A DNA stretch of 11,644 nucleotides from Blautia sp. GTDB taxonomy: Bacteria; Bacillota; Clostridia; Lachnospirales; Lachnospiraceae. The stretch's first letter is position 1; the number at the start of each line of letters is the position of its first letter. Location: positions 1 through 11,644 of the forward strand of contig JAUUSJ010000134.1 in NCBI GenBank assembly GCA_030841965.1. Direction: 5' to 3'. The notes under the pieces were generated by a model. The model did no database searches and had not been told where the DNA came from. It was given only the letters and a program-made list of their open reading frames with translations. Below, piece by piece: positions 5,212 through 11,644 of the stretch. A program made the translations under genes and the position numbers.

Positions 5212-6462
5212 CTAAAAATTAAACCCTTCCAACGTAGCAAAATAATCCGCTGGAGTCTCCGCACGGCGGATCATCTCGGTCGTTCCATCTTCCTTCAACA
5301 AAATCTCCGCTGAACGAAGTCTTCCATTATAATTATACCCCATAGAGAACCCATGAGCTCCCGCATCATGAATGACCAACAAATCTCCCATATCAATCTT
5401 CGGAAGCTTTCTATCCACCGCAAACTTATCATTATTCTCGCAAAGAGACCCAACCACATCATATACATGGTCACAAGGAGCATCCTCTTTCCCCATAACC
5501 GTAATATGATGATACGCTCCATACATAGCTGGACGCATCAGATTCGCAGCACAAGCATCCACACCGATATATTCCTTATACGTATGCTTCTCATGAATCG
5601 CCTTCGTCACAAGATGACCATTTGGAGCAAGCATATAACGTCCAAGCTCTGTAAAAATCTTCACATCTCCCATTCCCGCTGGAACCAATACTTCCTCATA
5701 AGCCTTTCTCACACCCTCGCCAATCGCCATAATATCATTCGGCTCCTTATCTGGCGTATAAGGAATCCCAACTCCACCGGAAAGATTAATAAATCCAATA
5801 TGAACCCCTGTCTCTTCCTTCAGCTCAACTGCAACCTCAAATAAAATCTTCGCAAGTGTCGGATAATAATCATTTGTCACGGTATTACTTGCAAGGAACG
5901 CATGAAGACCAAACTCCTCCACACCGAGCTCCTTTAATCTTATATAAGCCTCCTTAATCTGCTCCCTCGTCATGCCATACTTCGCATCTCCAGGATTATC
6001 CATAATCGTATTCGCAATCGCAAACTTTCCACCTGGATTAAAACGGCAACAAATTCTCTTAGGAATTCCCGCTGTCTCCTTCAAAAAATCAATATGAGTA
6101 ATATCATCCAGATTGATAATCGCATTCAACTCTCTCGCCTTGATAAATTCCTCCGCTGGCGTCTCATTGGAAGAAAACATAATCTCGTCTCCACGAATTC
6201 CACAGCGCTCAGACATTAAAAGCTCTGTGAGAGAAGAACAGTCTGTTCCACATCCCTCTTCTCTTAAAATCTTCAAAATCGTTGGATTTGGCGTCGCCTT
6301 CACTGCGAAATACTCCTTAAATCCTGGATTCCAGGAGAATGCCTTATTCAAAGCTCTCGCTGTCTGTCTAATCCCCTTTTCATCATATAAGTGAAATGGA
6401 GTAGGGTATTTTTCCACAATCTTTTCTAATTGTTCCTTTGTCACAAACGGTTTCTTTAACAT
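5212..6462 (-). CDS. lysA: Diaminopimelate decarboxylase (divergent type)
   Basis: The 416-residue protein is a fold-III PLP enzyme that would decarboxylate meso-diaminopimelate to lysine, the last step of that pathway. Visible landmarks are the PLP lysine in YFAVKATPNP (K55), SGGVGIPY (228-235), TELGRY (271-276), the substrate-binding RPAMYGAYH (310-318), the catalytic-type cysteine in GSLCENND (C341), and GAHGFSMGYNYNGRLRSAEILL near the end. The motif that usually reads HCHIGSQ is HAFLASNT here (187-194), so it belongs to a divergent branch. Carboxynorspermidine decarboxylase-like relatives are an alternative, but the RPAMYGAYH and length favour LysA. The start at 6462 follows AGAGGAA at about 8 bases. 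It has its own promoter at 6511-6539. No lysine riboswitch core is evident upstream. Confidence 0.88.
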   Translation of the reverse strand: MLKKPFVTKEQLEKIVEKYPTPFHLYDEKGIRQTARALNKAFSWNPGFKEYFAVKATPNPTILKILREEGCGTDCSSLTELLMSERCGIRGDEIMFSSNETPAEEFIKARELNAIINLDDITHIDFLKETAGIPKRICCRFNPGGKFAIANTIMDNPGDAKYGMTREQIKEAYIRLKELGVEEFGLHAFLASNTVTNDYYPTLAKILFEVAVELKEETGVHIGFINLSGGVGIPYTPDKEPNDIMAIGEGVRKAYEEVLVPAGMGDVKIFTELGRYMLAPNGHLVTKAIHEKHTYKEYIGVDACAANLMRPAMYGAYHHITVMGKEDAPCDHVYDVVGSLCENNDKFAVDRKLPKIDMGDLLVIHDAGAHGFSMGYNYNGRLRSAEILLKEDGTTEMIRRAETPADYFATLEGFNF

Positions 6463-6510
6463 TTCTATTTTTCCTCTCTTTCCATTCTTCTAACTAAGTT
6501 TTTTCTTAAA

Positions 6511-6539
6511 AGTATAATCTGTCCATATACAAAAAGCAA
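6511..6539 (-). promoter_or_regulatory. SigA-type promoter for lysA
   Basis: On the minus strand TTGCTT (6534-6539) is followed by a 17-base spacer and TATACT (6511-6516). The lysA ATG is about 48 bases further on. The -10 is good and the -35 moderate. Confidence 0.5.
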
Positions 6540-6632
6540 TACAATAGACCACTCCCATAAATGAGATTATCTATCATATATTAATTATCTCAGCCATTTC
6601 ATCTATTCATCTTCTCACTATAACAGAAGATA

Positions 6633-6673
6633 GACATGTCTACCAACATAGACATCACTATCCATGAAAGCTG
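6633..6673 (-). promoter_or_regulatory. Shared upstream motif, lysA copy
   Basis: Positions 6633-6658 match 2371-2397 at 23 of 26 bases with one added base there. TGAAAGCTG follows in both copies (6665-6673 and 2401-2409). Here the motif holds a perfect 12-base palindrome TAGACATGTCTA (6631-6642), and a third half-site TAGACA follows, giving TGTCTA/TAGACA/TGTCTA on the minus strand. A second promoter-like pair (TTGGTA 6641-6646, TATAGT 6617-6622, 18-base spacer) overlaps the motif. It lies in the 255-base gap between the helicase stop and lysA. It is likely a protein binding site; the protein is unknown. Confidence 0.5.
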
Positions 6674-6717
6674 ATGCTTTGCATTATATGCTCCCTCAAT
6701 CACCATCTGTATTCCTA

Positions 6718-8709
6718 CTATAGCAACGAAAGAGAACCATATTTCTTAACAAAATCTATATGAAAACTTTTTGCACCGTATTTTTCAAAAAGCACAGTCG
6801 CCTTTTTCTCATCTAAATAAGTAATAACTCCCTCGCCGTATCTCTCATGTCTCACTCTCGCCCCGACAACAAACGCCTTCGCATCAAACGATATCTCTGG
6901 CAAAAACATCGAAGGAGCCGCCTCCTTGTGAAATAACTCCTTCACTGTAAAGACATGCAAATATTTCTTCGCCCTTGTAAGCGCCACATAAAATAATCTT
7001 CTCTCTTCCTCAATCTCTGCATCTTTCACTGCCTTCTTATGAGGAATCACACCCTCATTTACCTCCGGCACAAAAACAACCTCGTACTCTAACCCCTTTG
7101 CACTATGCATCGTTGTTAAAACAATACGATTTCCCTCCTTTTGCTGCTCCTGCCTTTGCCGATTTAACTCCTCGCCATAATCCTTTACATAATCAAAAAA
7201 CTCTGAAATCGTCTCAAATTTCTTCGCAGATTCTTGAATTTCCTGGAGAACATCAAATAATTCATCCACATTCATCCGCCGAAACTGCGCATACTCTCGA
7301 AGATACGTATCATACCCGACGACATTGCGAATATACGTAATCGCTGCATACGGAGACATATTTTTTATCATCTCTAAATCTTTGATAAAATCCAAAATTC
7401 TCTGTACCATCCACGGCTTATCTGTCATCTTATACGCCATATCCCGAAGGTCAATCACCGAATCTTTTAACATCTCCCTCTTCACATAGCGATTTGGGCG
7501 ATTGATAATCGCTAAAATCTTCGCCCTCTCTCGATTTCCACATGCCACTTCCATATAAGTAAGCATATTTCTTGCTATCCAGTGGTCATAAATATTGGGA
7601 ATTCCGTCCTTTACCTGAAATGGAAGATTATATTCCATCAACGTCCGAATCAAAGCTCCCGGCTGAATATTGGTCCTAAAAATAACCGCCATCTTGCTGT
7701 ACGCAATTCCCTGCTTTGCATACTCTCTGATTTGCTCGACAATCCGTAAGTTTTCCTCCCGCTCCGTCTTAAAACTTCGTATATCAACAGGAGAAAATCT
7801 TCCCTGACTCGCTTTTATTTCCTTTGAAAAACGCTTCGTATTATTTTGAATCAGTCTTCCCGCCGCTTCCACAATATCCAAACTAGAACGATAATTCACA
7901 TCCAAGATAACCTTCTTGCACTGCTTATACTCCGACTCAAATCCAAGCATAATCTCTGGCTTCGCTCCTCGAAACTGATAGATGGACTGGTCGTCGTCTC
8001 CGACAATAAAAAGATTATTTCTCGGTCTCGCAAGCATCTGAATAATTGCAAACTGAAGTTTATTAATATCTTGAAACTCATCCACCAAAATATACTGAAA
8101 CTTCTCCTGCCATATTTTCAAAATATCCGGTCTCTGGTCAAATAGTTCATAGCAAAAGACAAGCATATCGTCAAAATCCAATAGCCTCTCTTTACGCAAC
8201 CTATCATCATAGGCACGATAAATATTTCCAAAAATATCATCCGCACAGGAGGTGCTATGATAATACTCCAGATTCATCATCTCGCCTTTTACGAGACTAA
8301 TTTCTCCAATCACGCTAGAAATAAACTCATTCTCCTCATCTATCTCAAGCTCCATCGAGTGAATAATCTCTGTAAGTATTTGCCGTTTTTTCTCCTCCCT
8401 CAAAATATTATCACCATTTAACCCGTAGGCATACCGAAGAATCGCAAAAAAGATAGAGTGAAATGTCCCAAAACTGACTGGAAGACTTTGCCCCATTAAT
8501 CGACTAAAGCGTTCTTTCATTTCTTTAGCCGCCGCCTTCGTAAAGGTGACGACTAAAATATGAGAAGGATTTACCCCCGCCTGCTCAATCAGCCATCTCG
8601 TCCGATAAGTGATGACAAGTGTCTTTCCTGAACCCGGTCCTGCAAGCACAAGCATAGGACCGTCCTTATGGGTAATTGCCTTCTTTTGCTCTTCATTGAA
8701 GGAAGCCAT
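6718..8709 (-). CDS. UvrD/PcrA-type superfamily 1 DNA helicase
   Basis: The 663-residue protein carries the full set of SF1A helicase motifs: Walker A GPGSGKT (24-30), TFTKAAAKEM (55-64), GTFHS (81-85), LVDEFQD (208-214), GDDDQSIYQFRGA (237-249), the NYRS arginine motif (272-275), TTMHSAKGLEYEVVFVPEVNEG (from 532) and LFYVALTRAKK (572-582). It unwinds DNA 3' to 5' with ATP. PcrA and UvrD serve repair, plasmid replication and removal of stalled complexes. The C-terminal block GARVRHERYGEGVI (616-629) is the Tudor-like tail of PcrA/UvrD that contacts RNA polymerase. At 663 residues it is shorter than typical PcrA (~720-740), so it may be a paralogue rather than the essential PcrA; hence no symbol. 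Its ATG directly abuts the gltX stop codon, with GAGGAAG inside gltX as ribosome binding site, so translation is probably coupled. Confidence 0.93.
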   Translation of the reverse strand: MASFNEEQKKAITHKDGPMLVLAGPGSGKTLVITYRTRWLIEQAGVNPSHILVVTFTKAAAKEMKERFSRLMGQSLPVSFGTFHSIFFAILRYAYGLNGDNILREEKKRQILTEIIHSMELEIDEENEFISSVIGEISLVKGEMMNLEYYHSTSCADDIFGNIYRAYDDRLRKERLLDFDDMLVFCYELFDQRPDILKIWQEKFQYILVDEFQDINKLQFAIIQMLARPRNNLFIVGDDDQSIYQFRGAKPEIMLGFESEYKQCKKVILDVNYRSSLDIVEAAGRLIQNNTKRFSKEIKASQGRFSPVDIRSFKTEREENLRIVEQIREYAKQGIAYSKMAVIFRTNIQPGALIRTLMEYNLPFQVKDGIPNIYDHWIARNMLTYMEVACGNRERAKILAIINRPNRYVKREMLKDSVIDLRDMAYKMTDKPWMVQRILDFIKDLEMIKNMSPYAAITYIRNVVGYDTYLREYAQFRRMNVDELFDVLQEIQESAKKFETISEFFDYVKDYGEELNRQRQEQQKEGNRIVLTTMHSAKGLEYEVVFVPEVNEGVIPHKKAVKDAEIEEERRLFYVALTRAKKYLHVFTVKELFHKEAAPSMFLPEISFDAKAFVVGARVRHERYGEGVITYLDEKKATVLFEKYGAKSFHIDFVKKYGSLSLL

Positions 8710-10167
8710 CTACTGCACTTCCTCTAATTTTTGAATGCCGATTTGAATTCTTCTTAAAGACTCTTCTTTTCCGATAATTTCCATAATCTCAAACGCACCG
8801 CCTGGAGTCATCTGCTTTCCAGAAACCGCAGTACGAACTGGCCACATAGCCTGACCATTTTTAATGCCTTTCTCCTTCACATACGCCATCGTCACTTCAT
8901 ATAGATGATTGCGCTCATAATTATCCTCGGCCTCATAGATTGGATAAAGCTCCTTTAACACAGCGAGAGAATTCTCCTCGTTCGTCTTCATCTTCTTATG
9001 CTTATACATCGTCACATCATAGTCTGGAAGCTCCTCAAAGAAATCAATATGACCTGCGATATCCGTAAAACGCTCGATTCTCGTCTTCACAAGGTCACAG
9101 ATTTTTTCCAAATCCATATCCTTTTTAATAACTTCCTTTACATATGGGATGGCCATCTCATAGAATGCCTTATCATCCATTTTCTTAATATACTCTCCAT
9201 TCATCCAGCTAAGCTTTACCATATCAAATACCGCTGGTGACTTGGACATATGGTGATAGTCAAACTCTTTTACCAACTCTTCTAATGAGAAAATCTCCTC
9301 ATTATTCTCTGGACTCCATCCAAGTAATGCGACAAAATTAATGATGGCTTCTGTCAAGAAGCCCTGCTCTTGTAAATCCTCAAAAGAAGAATGTCCAGAA
9401 CGCTTGCTTAATTTCTTATGCTCCTCGTTTGTGATAAGTGGACAGTGAACATAGGTAGGAATCTCCCATCCAAACGCCTCATACAAACGGTTATATTTTG
9501 GCGTGGAAGATAAATATTCATTTCCTCTCACGACATGAGTAATTCCCATCAAATGGTCATCGACAACATTGGCAAAATTATAAGTTGGATATCCGTCGGA
9601 TTTAATCAAAATCATATCGTCGAGTTCACTATTATCCACTTCAATCTTTCCATAAATATCATCCATAAAATATGTCTTTCCCTCTGTCGGATTATTTTGA
9701 CGGATAACATAAGGAATTCCAGAGGCTAACTTCTCCTCCACTTCCTCCTTGGACAAATGAAGACAGTGCTTATCGTACTGTACAATCTCCTTGCCTGCAA
9801 TCTCTGTCTTTAGACTCTCAAGTCTCTCCTCGTCGCAGAAACAATAATAAGCCTCACCCTTCTCGATTAATTTCTTCGCATACTCAAGATAAATGCCTGC
9901 CGCCTGTCTCTCACTCTGAACATAAGGTCCTACCTCACCGCCGATATCTGGTCCCTCATCGTGAACCAAACCAGTTTTCTTCAATGTGCGGTAAATAATA
10001 TCAACCGCACCCTCCACCAAACGAACCTGGTCGGTATCCTCTATCCTCAAAATAAAATCTCCACCCTCATGCTTTGCAATTAAGTACGCATAGAGAGCCG
10101 TTCTCAAATTTCCAACATGCATTCTTCCTGTTGGGCTTGGAGCAAATCTTGTTCTTACTCTACTCAT
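8710..10167 (-). CDS. gltX: Glutamyl-tRNA synthetase
   Basis: The 485-residue class I synthetase attaches glutamate to tRNA-Glu. It has the HIGH-type motif HVGN (17-20) after RFAPSPTGRM, the KMSKS-type KLSKR (252-256), YYCFCDEE (107-114) in the zinc-binding insertion, and the typical helical anticodon-binding C-terminus. The length is normal for the family. In Firmicutes without GlnRS this enzyme usually also charges tRNA-Gln for later amidation; whether that holds here cannot be seen. AAGGAA lies about 11 bases before the ATG. A SigA-type promoter stands at 10310-10338 with a leader of ~135 bases that can fold. No T-box is visible. The helicase gene follows without a spacer, making a two-gene unit. 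Confidence 0.97.
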   Translation of the reverse strand: MSRVRTRFAPSPTGRMHVGNLRTALYAYLIAKHEGGDFILRIEDTDQVRLVEGAVDIIYRTLKKTGLVHDEGPDIGGEVGPYVQSERQAAGIYLEYAKKLIEKGEAYYCFCDEERLESLKTEIAGKEIVQYDKHCLHLSKEEVEEKLASGIPYVIRQNNPTEGKTYFMDDIYGKIEVDNSELDDMILIKSDGYPTYNFANVVDDHLMGITHVVRGNEYLSSTPKYNRLYEAFGWEIPTYVHCPLITNEEHKKLSKRSGHSSFEDLQEQGFLTEAIINFVALLGWSPENNEEIFSLEELVKEFDYHHMSKSPAVFDMVKLSWMNGEYIKKMDDKAFYEMAIPYVKEVIKKDMDLEKICDLVKTRIERFTDIAGHIDFFEELPDYDVTMYKHKKMKTNEENSLAVLKELYPIYEAEDNYERNHLYEVTMAYVKEKGIKNGQAMWPVRTAVSGKQMTPGGAFEIMEIIGKEESLRRIQIGIQKLEEVQ

Positions 10168-10220
10168 CTATTTTCACTTTCCTTTCGATTAATCTTATTG
10201 CTGGAATCTCTAGTATTTTT

Positions 10221-10305
10221 TGTGAACTTCTCCATCATTGAATTGCCGAGGATTCCTGCTCAAAATCCTGAGAAGTATCTAAAAATTCAATACCAGACTT
10301 TCACA
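10221..10305 (-). promoter_or_regulatory. Structured leader upstream of gltX
   Basis: Between the promoter and gltX lie several perfect complementary pairs, listed in minus-strand order. ATTGAATT (10284-10291) pairs with AATTCAAT (10237-10244). AGGATT (10264-10269) pairs with AATCCT (10249-10254). ACTTCTC (10270-10276) pairs with GAGAAGT (10226-10232). TGTGAA (10300-10305), which sits at or near the transcription start, pairs with TTCACA (10221-10226). The 8-pair and the 7-pair stems cross each other, so they form a pseudoknot or exclude one another. No T-box sequence (such as GGGTGG) and no known riboswitch core was recognised. The regulatory role is inferred from the structure alone. Confidence 0.4.
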
Positions 10306-10309
10306 GATT

Positions 10310-10338
10310 ACTTTATCCCAAGCTCGTCTTTTCGTCAA
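10310..10338 (-). promoter_or_regulatory. SigA-type promoter for gltX-helicase unit
   Basis: On the minus strand TTGACG (10333-10338, 5 of 6) is followed by a 17-base spacer and TAAAGT (10310-10315, 4 of 6). The predicted start near 10303 leaves about 135 bases of leader. Confidence 0.6.
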
Positions 10339-10373
10339 GTATTTCCGTCAAAAAACCTTATACGAAGTACCGC

Positions 10374-10404
10374 AAAAAAAAAGCTAGAACCAAAGTTCTA
10401 GCTT
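10374..10404 (-). terminator. Intrinsic terminator of fba
   Basis: On the minus strand AGCTAGAAC-TTTG-GTTCTAGCT is a perfect 9-pair stem (10382-10403) followed directly by a run of T (10374-10381). It lies about 37 bases past the fba stop and separates fba from the gltX promoter. Confidence 0.95.
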
Positions 10405-10439
10405 CTTTACTATAAACGTTTTATCTGCTCTTATCTCTA

Positions 10440-11303
10440 TTAAGCTTTGTTGATAGAACCGAATACTTCCATTCTCTCTTTTACTTTTGCCTTAATAGCT
10501 TCTGTACCAGGTGCTAATAATTTACGAGGGTCAAATCCCTTGCCCTGTAAGTCTTTGCCTTCCTCGATATATTTACGAGTAGCTTCTGCGAATACAACCT
10601 GGCAGTCTGTATTAACATTAATCTTAGCTACACCGAGAGAGATTGCTTTCTTAATCATATCATCAGGGATACCTGTACCACCGTGTAATACTAATGGCAT
10701 ATCTCCTGTCTTCTGCTGAATTGCATCCAATGTCTCGAAGCTTAATCCAGCCCAGTTCTCTGGGTATTTTCCGTGGATATTACCGATACCAGCTGCTAAC
10801 ATTGTTACACCTAAATCAGCGATTCTCTTACACTCATCTGGGTCTGCACACTCACCTGCTCCGACAACACCGTCTTCCTCTCCACCGATAGCTCCAACTT
10901 CTGCCTCGATAGACATTCCTTTCTCGTTACAGATAGCAACTAACTCTTTTGTCTTCTCTACGTTCTCCTCGATATCAAAATGAGAACCATCGAACATGAT
11001 GGAAGAGAATCCAGCTTCGATACAAGCTTTTGCTCCTTCATAGCTACCGTGGTCTAAGTGAAGTGCTACAGGAACTGTGATATTAAGCTCTTCTAACATA
11101 CCGTTAACCATACCAACGACTGTCTTATATCCTGTCATGTACTTTCCAGCGCCCTCTGATACACCAAGGATAACTGGGGAATTATTCTCCTGAGCTGTTA
11201 AAAGAATAGCTTTTGTCCACTCTAAGTTATTGATGTTGAACTGACCTACTGCGTAATGTCCTGCTTTTGCTTTTGTGAGCATTTCTTTTGCTGATACTAA
11301 CAT
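10440..11303 (-). CDS. fba: Class II fructose-1,6-bisphosphate aldolase
   Basis: The 287-residue zinc enzyme splits fructose 1,6-bisphosphate to dihydroxyacetone phosphate and glyceraldehyde 3-phosphate, in glycolysis and in reverse. Landmarks are YAVGQFNINN (17-26), LHLDHGS (81-87, with catalytic-type D84 and zinc ligand H85), FDGSH (104-108), GIGNIHGKY (172-180, zinc H177), LHGGTGIP (206-213, zinc H207) and INVNTD (228-233). Length and motifs fit the class IIB/Fba type of Firmicutes. Tagatose-bisphosphate aldolases are close relatives and cannot be fully excluded. The frame can also be opened from a TTG at 11309, but GGAGG at 11313-11317 sits only 3 bases from that TTG and 9 from the ATG at 11303, so the ATG is chosen. 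A terminator follows and a promoter lies about 150 bases upstream. Confidence 0.95.
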   Translation of the reverse strand: MLVSAKEMLTKAKAGHYAVGQFNINNLEWTKAILLTAQENNSPVILGVSEGAGKYMTGYKTVVGMVNGMLEELNITVPVALHLDHGSYEGAKACIEAGFSSIMFDGSHFDIEENVEKTKELVAICNEKGMSIEAEVGAIGGEEDGVVGAGECADPDECKRIADLGVTMLAAGIGNIHGKYPENWAGLSFETLDAIQQKTGDMPLVLHGGTGIPDDMIKKAISLGVAKINVNTDCQVVFAEATRKYIEEGKDLQGKGFDPRKLLAPGTEAIKAKVKERMEVFGSINKA

Positions 11304-11457
11304 AATCAATGTCCTCCGTATTAAAAATAGTTTTATTGTAATCAGGGGCTAAAGTTTGCCTCTTTTCATCTTATTAAAAGATAATTCCTATGGAAAGCCA
11401 CCTTTTCTCTGATACAAGCAACTCTCATGACCCCCTAAGTTGTATGGATTTATTATA
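11304..11457 (-). promoter_or_regulatory. fba promoter -10 and long 5' leader
   Basis: A perfect TATAAT stands at 11452-11457 on the minus strand; the -35 (TTTATT at 17 bases) is weak. The leader of about 140 bases has several short inverted repeats: CAACT with AGTTG near its 5' end, TTCC-ATA-GGAA, ATCTT-TTAAT-AAGAT, and AGGGG near the 5' end with CCCCT near the 3' end. No known riboswitch was recognised. Confidence 0.45.
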
Positions 11458-11531
11458 CTCCATTTTTGTTAAAAAATAAAGTAGAATCTACATATTTTCA
11501 CAGAAAATTTTTGTGTTTGTAGGAAAAGAGG

Positions 11532-11644
11532 GGGGACAGATGCGAAGAGAGTTGGGGACAGATGCGAAGAGAGACTGGAAACAGACGCAAAGAGAGACTG
11601 GAAACAGACGCAAAGAGAGACTGGAAACAGACGCAAAGAGAGAC
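11532..11644 (+). repeat. Tandem array of 22-23 bp units at the window edge
   Basis: Five units start at 11532, 11554, 11577, 11600 and 11623; the last is cut by the window end. The consensus is GG(A/G)(A/G)ACAGA(C/T)GC(A/G)AAGAGAG plus ACT. The last three are identical as far as visible, so expansion is recent. The same core occurs on the opposite strand at 5036-5205. The array sits about 75 bases upstream of the fba -10. A unit of 23 is not a multiple of three, so it is unlikely to be coding. Confidence 0.9.

Noticed and set aside
6463..6717. Lysine riboswitch before lysA
   Set aside because: The predicted leader after the -10 at 6511 is only about 40 bases, and no conserved L-box core was recognised in the whole gap.
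10168..10305. T-box leader for gltX
   Set aside because: No GGGTGG-type T-box sequence and no terminator directly before gltX; the strong terminator at 10374-10404 is upstream of the promoter and belongs to fba.
10304..11309. fba start at TTG 11309
   Set aside because: GGAGG would be only 3 bases away; the ATG at 11303 has 9-base spacing and the usual MLVSAKEM start.

Overview
The window looks like a chromosomal segment of a low-GC Gram-positive anaerobe, most likely Clostridia of the Lachnospiraceae type. The grounds are the class II aldolase, the divergent diaminopimelate decarboxylase, strong GGAGG-type ribosome binding sites, and small families (DUF4869-like, DUF6440-like) that I associate with that group. 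The species cannot be told from the sequence. Every gene I can support is on the minus strand, so transcription runs from high to low coordinates.

Right half (about 5.2-11.6 kb) is housekeeping. In transcription order it holds fba (class II fructose-bisphosphate aldolase) ending in a textbook terminator. Next comes gltX (glutamyl-tRNA synthetase) with its own promoter and a structured leader, followed with no spacer by a UvrD/PcrA-type helicase. Last is lysA (diaminopimelate decarboxylase) with its own promoter. The block is bounded by two arrays of the same ~22-23 bp tandem repeat in opposite orientation (5036-5205 and 11532-11644).

Left half (1-5.0 kb) looks accessory. It holds a dual zinc-ribbon TPR protein and a 60-residue DUF6440-like protein. 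These are followed by a probable operon of a DUF4869-like protein, a compact P-loop ATPase with a possible Toprim-like C-terminal half, and a nitroreductase. By eye, the genes from 889 to 3967 are more AT-rich than the nitroreductase and the housekeeping genes. The region is bracketed by an 87-bp inverted repeat (12-98 and 4841-4927, 77 of 87 positions identical).

About 1.2 kb without a convincing gene (3968-5211) is packed with repeats. These are a seven-copy ~52-bp array built from TTACGGT/ACCGTAA dyads, a 28-bp duplication carrying a ribosome binding site and start codon, a ~196-bp imperfect palindrome, and the tandem array next to lysA.

The best candidates for something undescribed are the DUF4869-like/ATPase pair, the 52-bp dyad array, a 26-27 bp motif shared by the DUF4869 and lysA upstream regions, and the folded gltX leader. 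No transposase, integrase, tRNA, rRNA or CRISPR array is visible.
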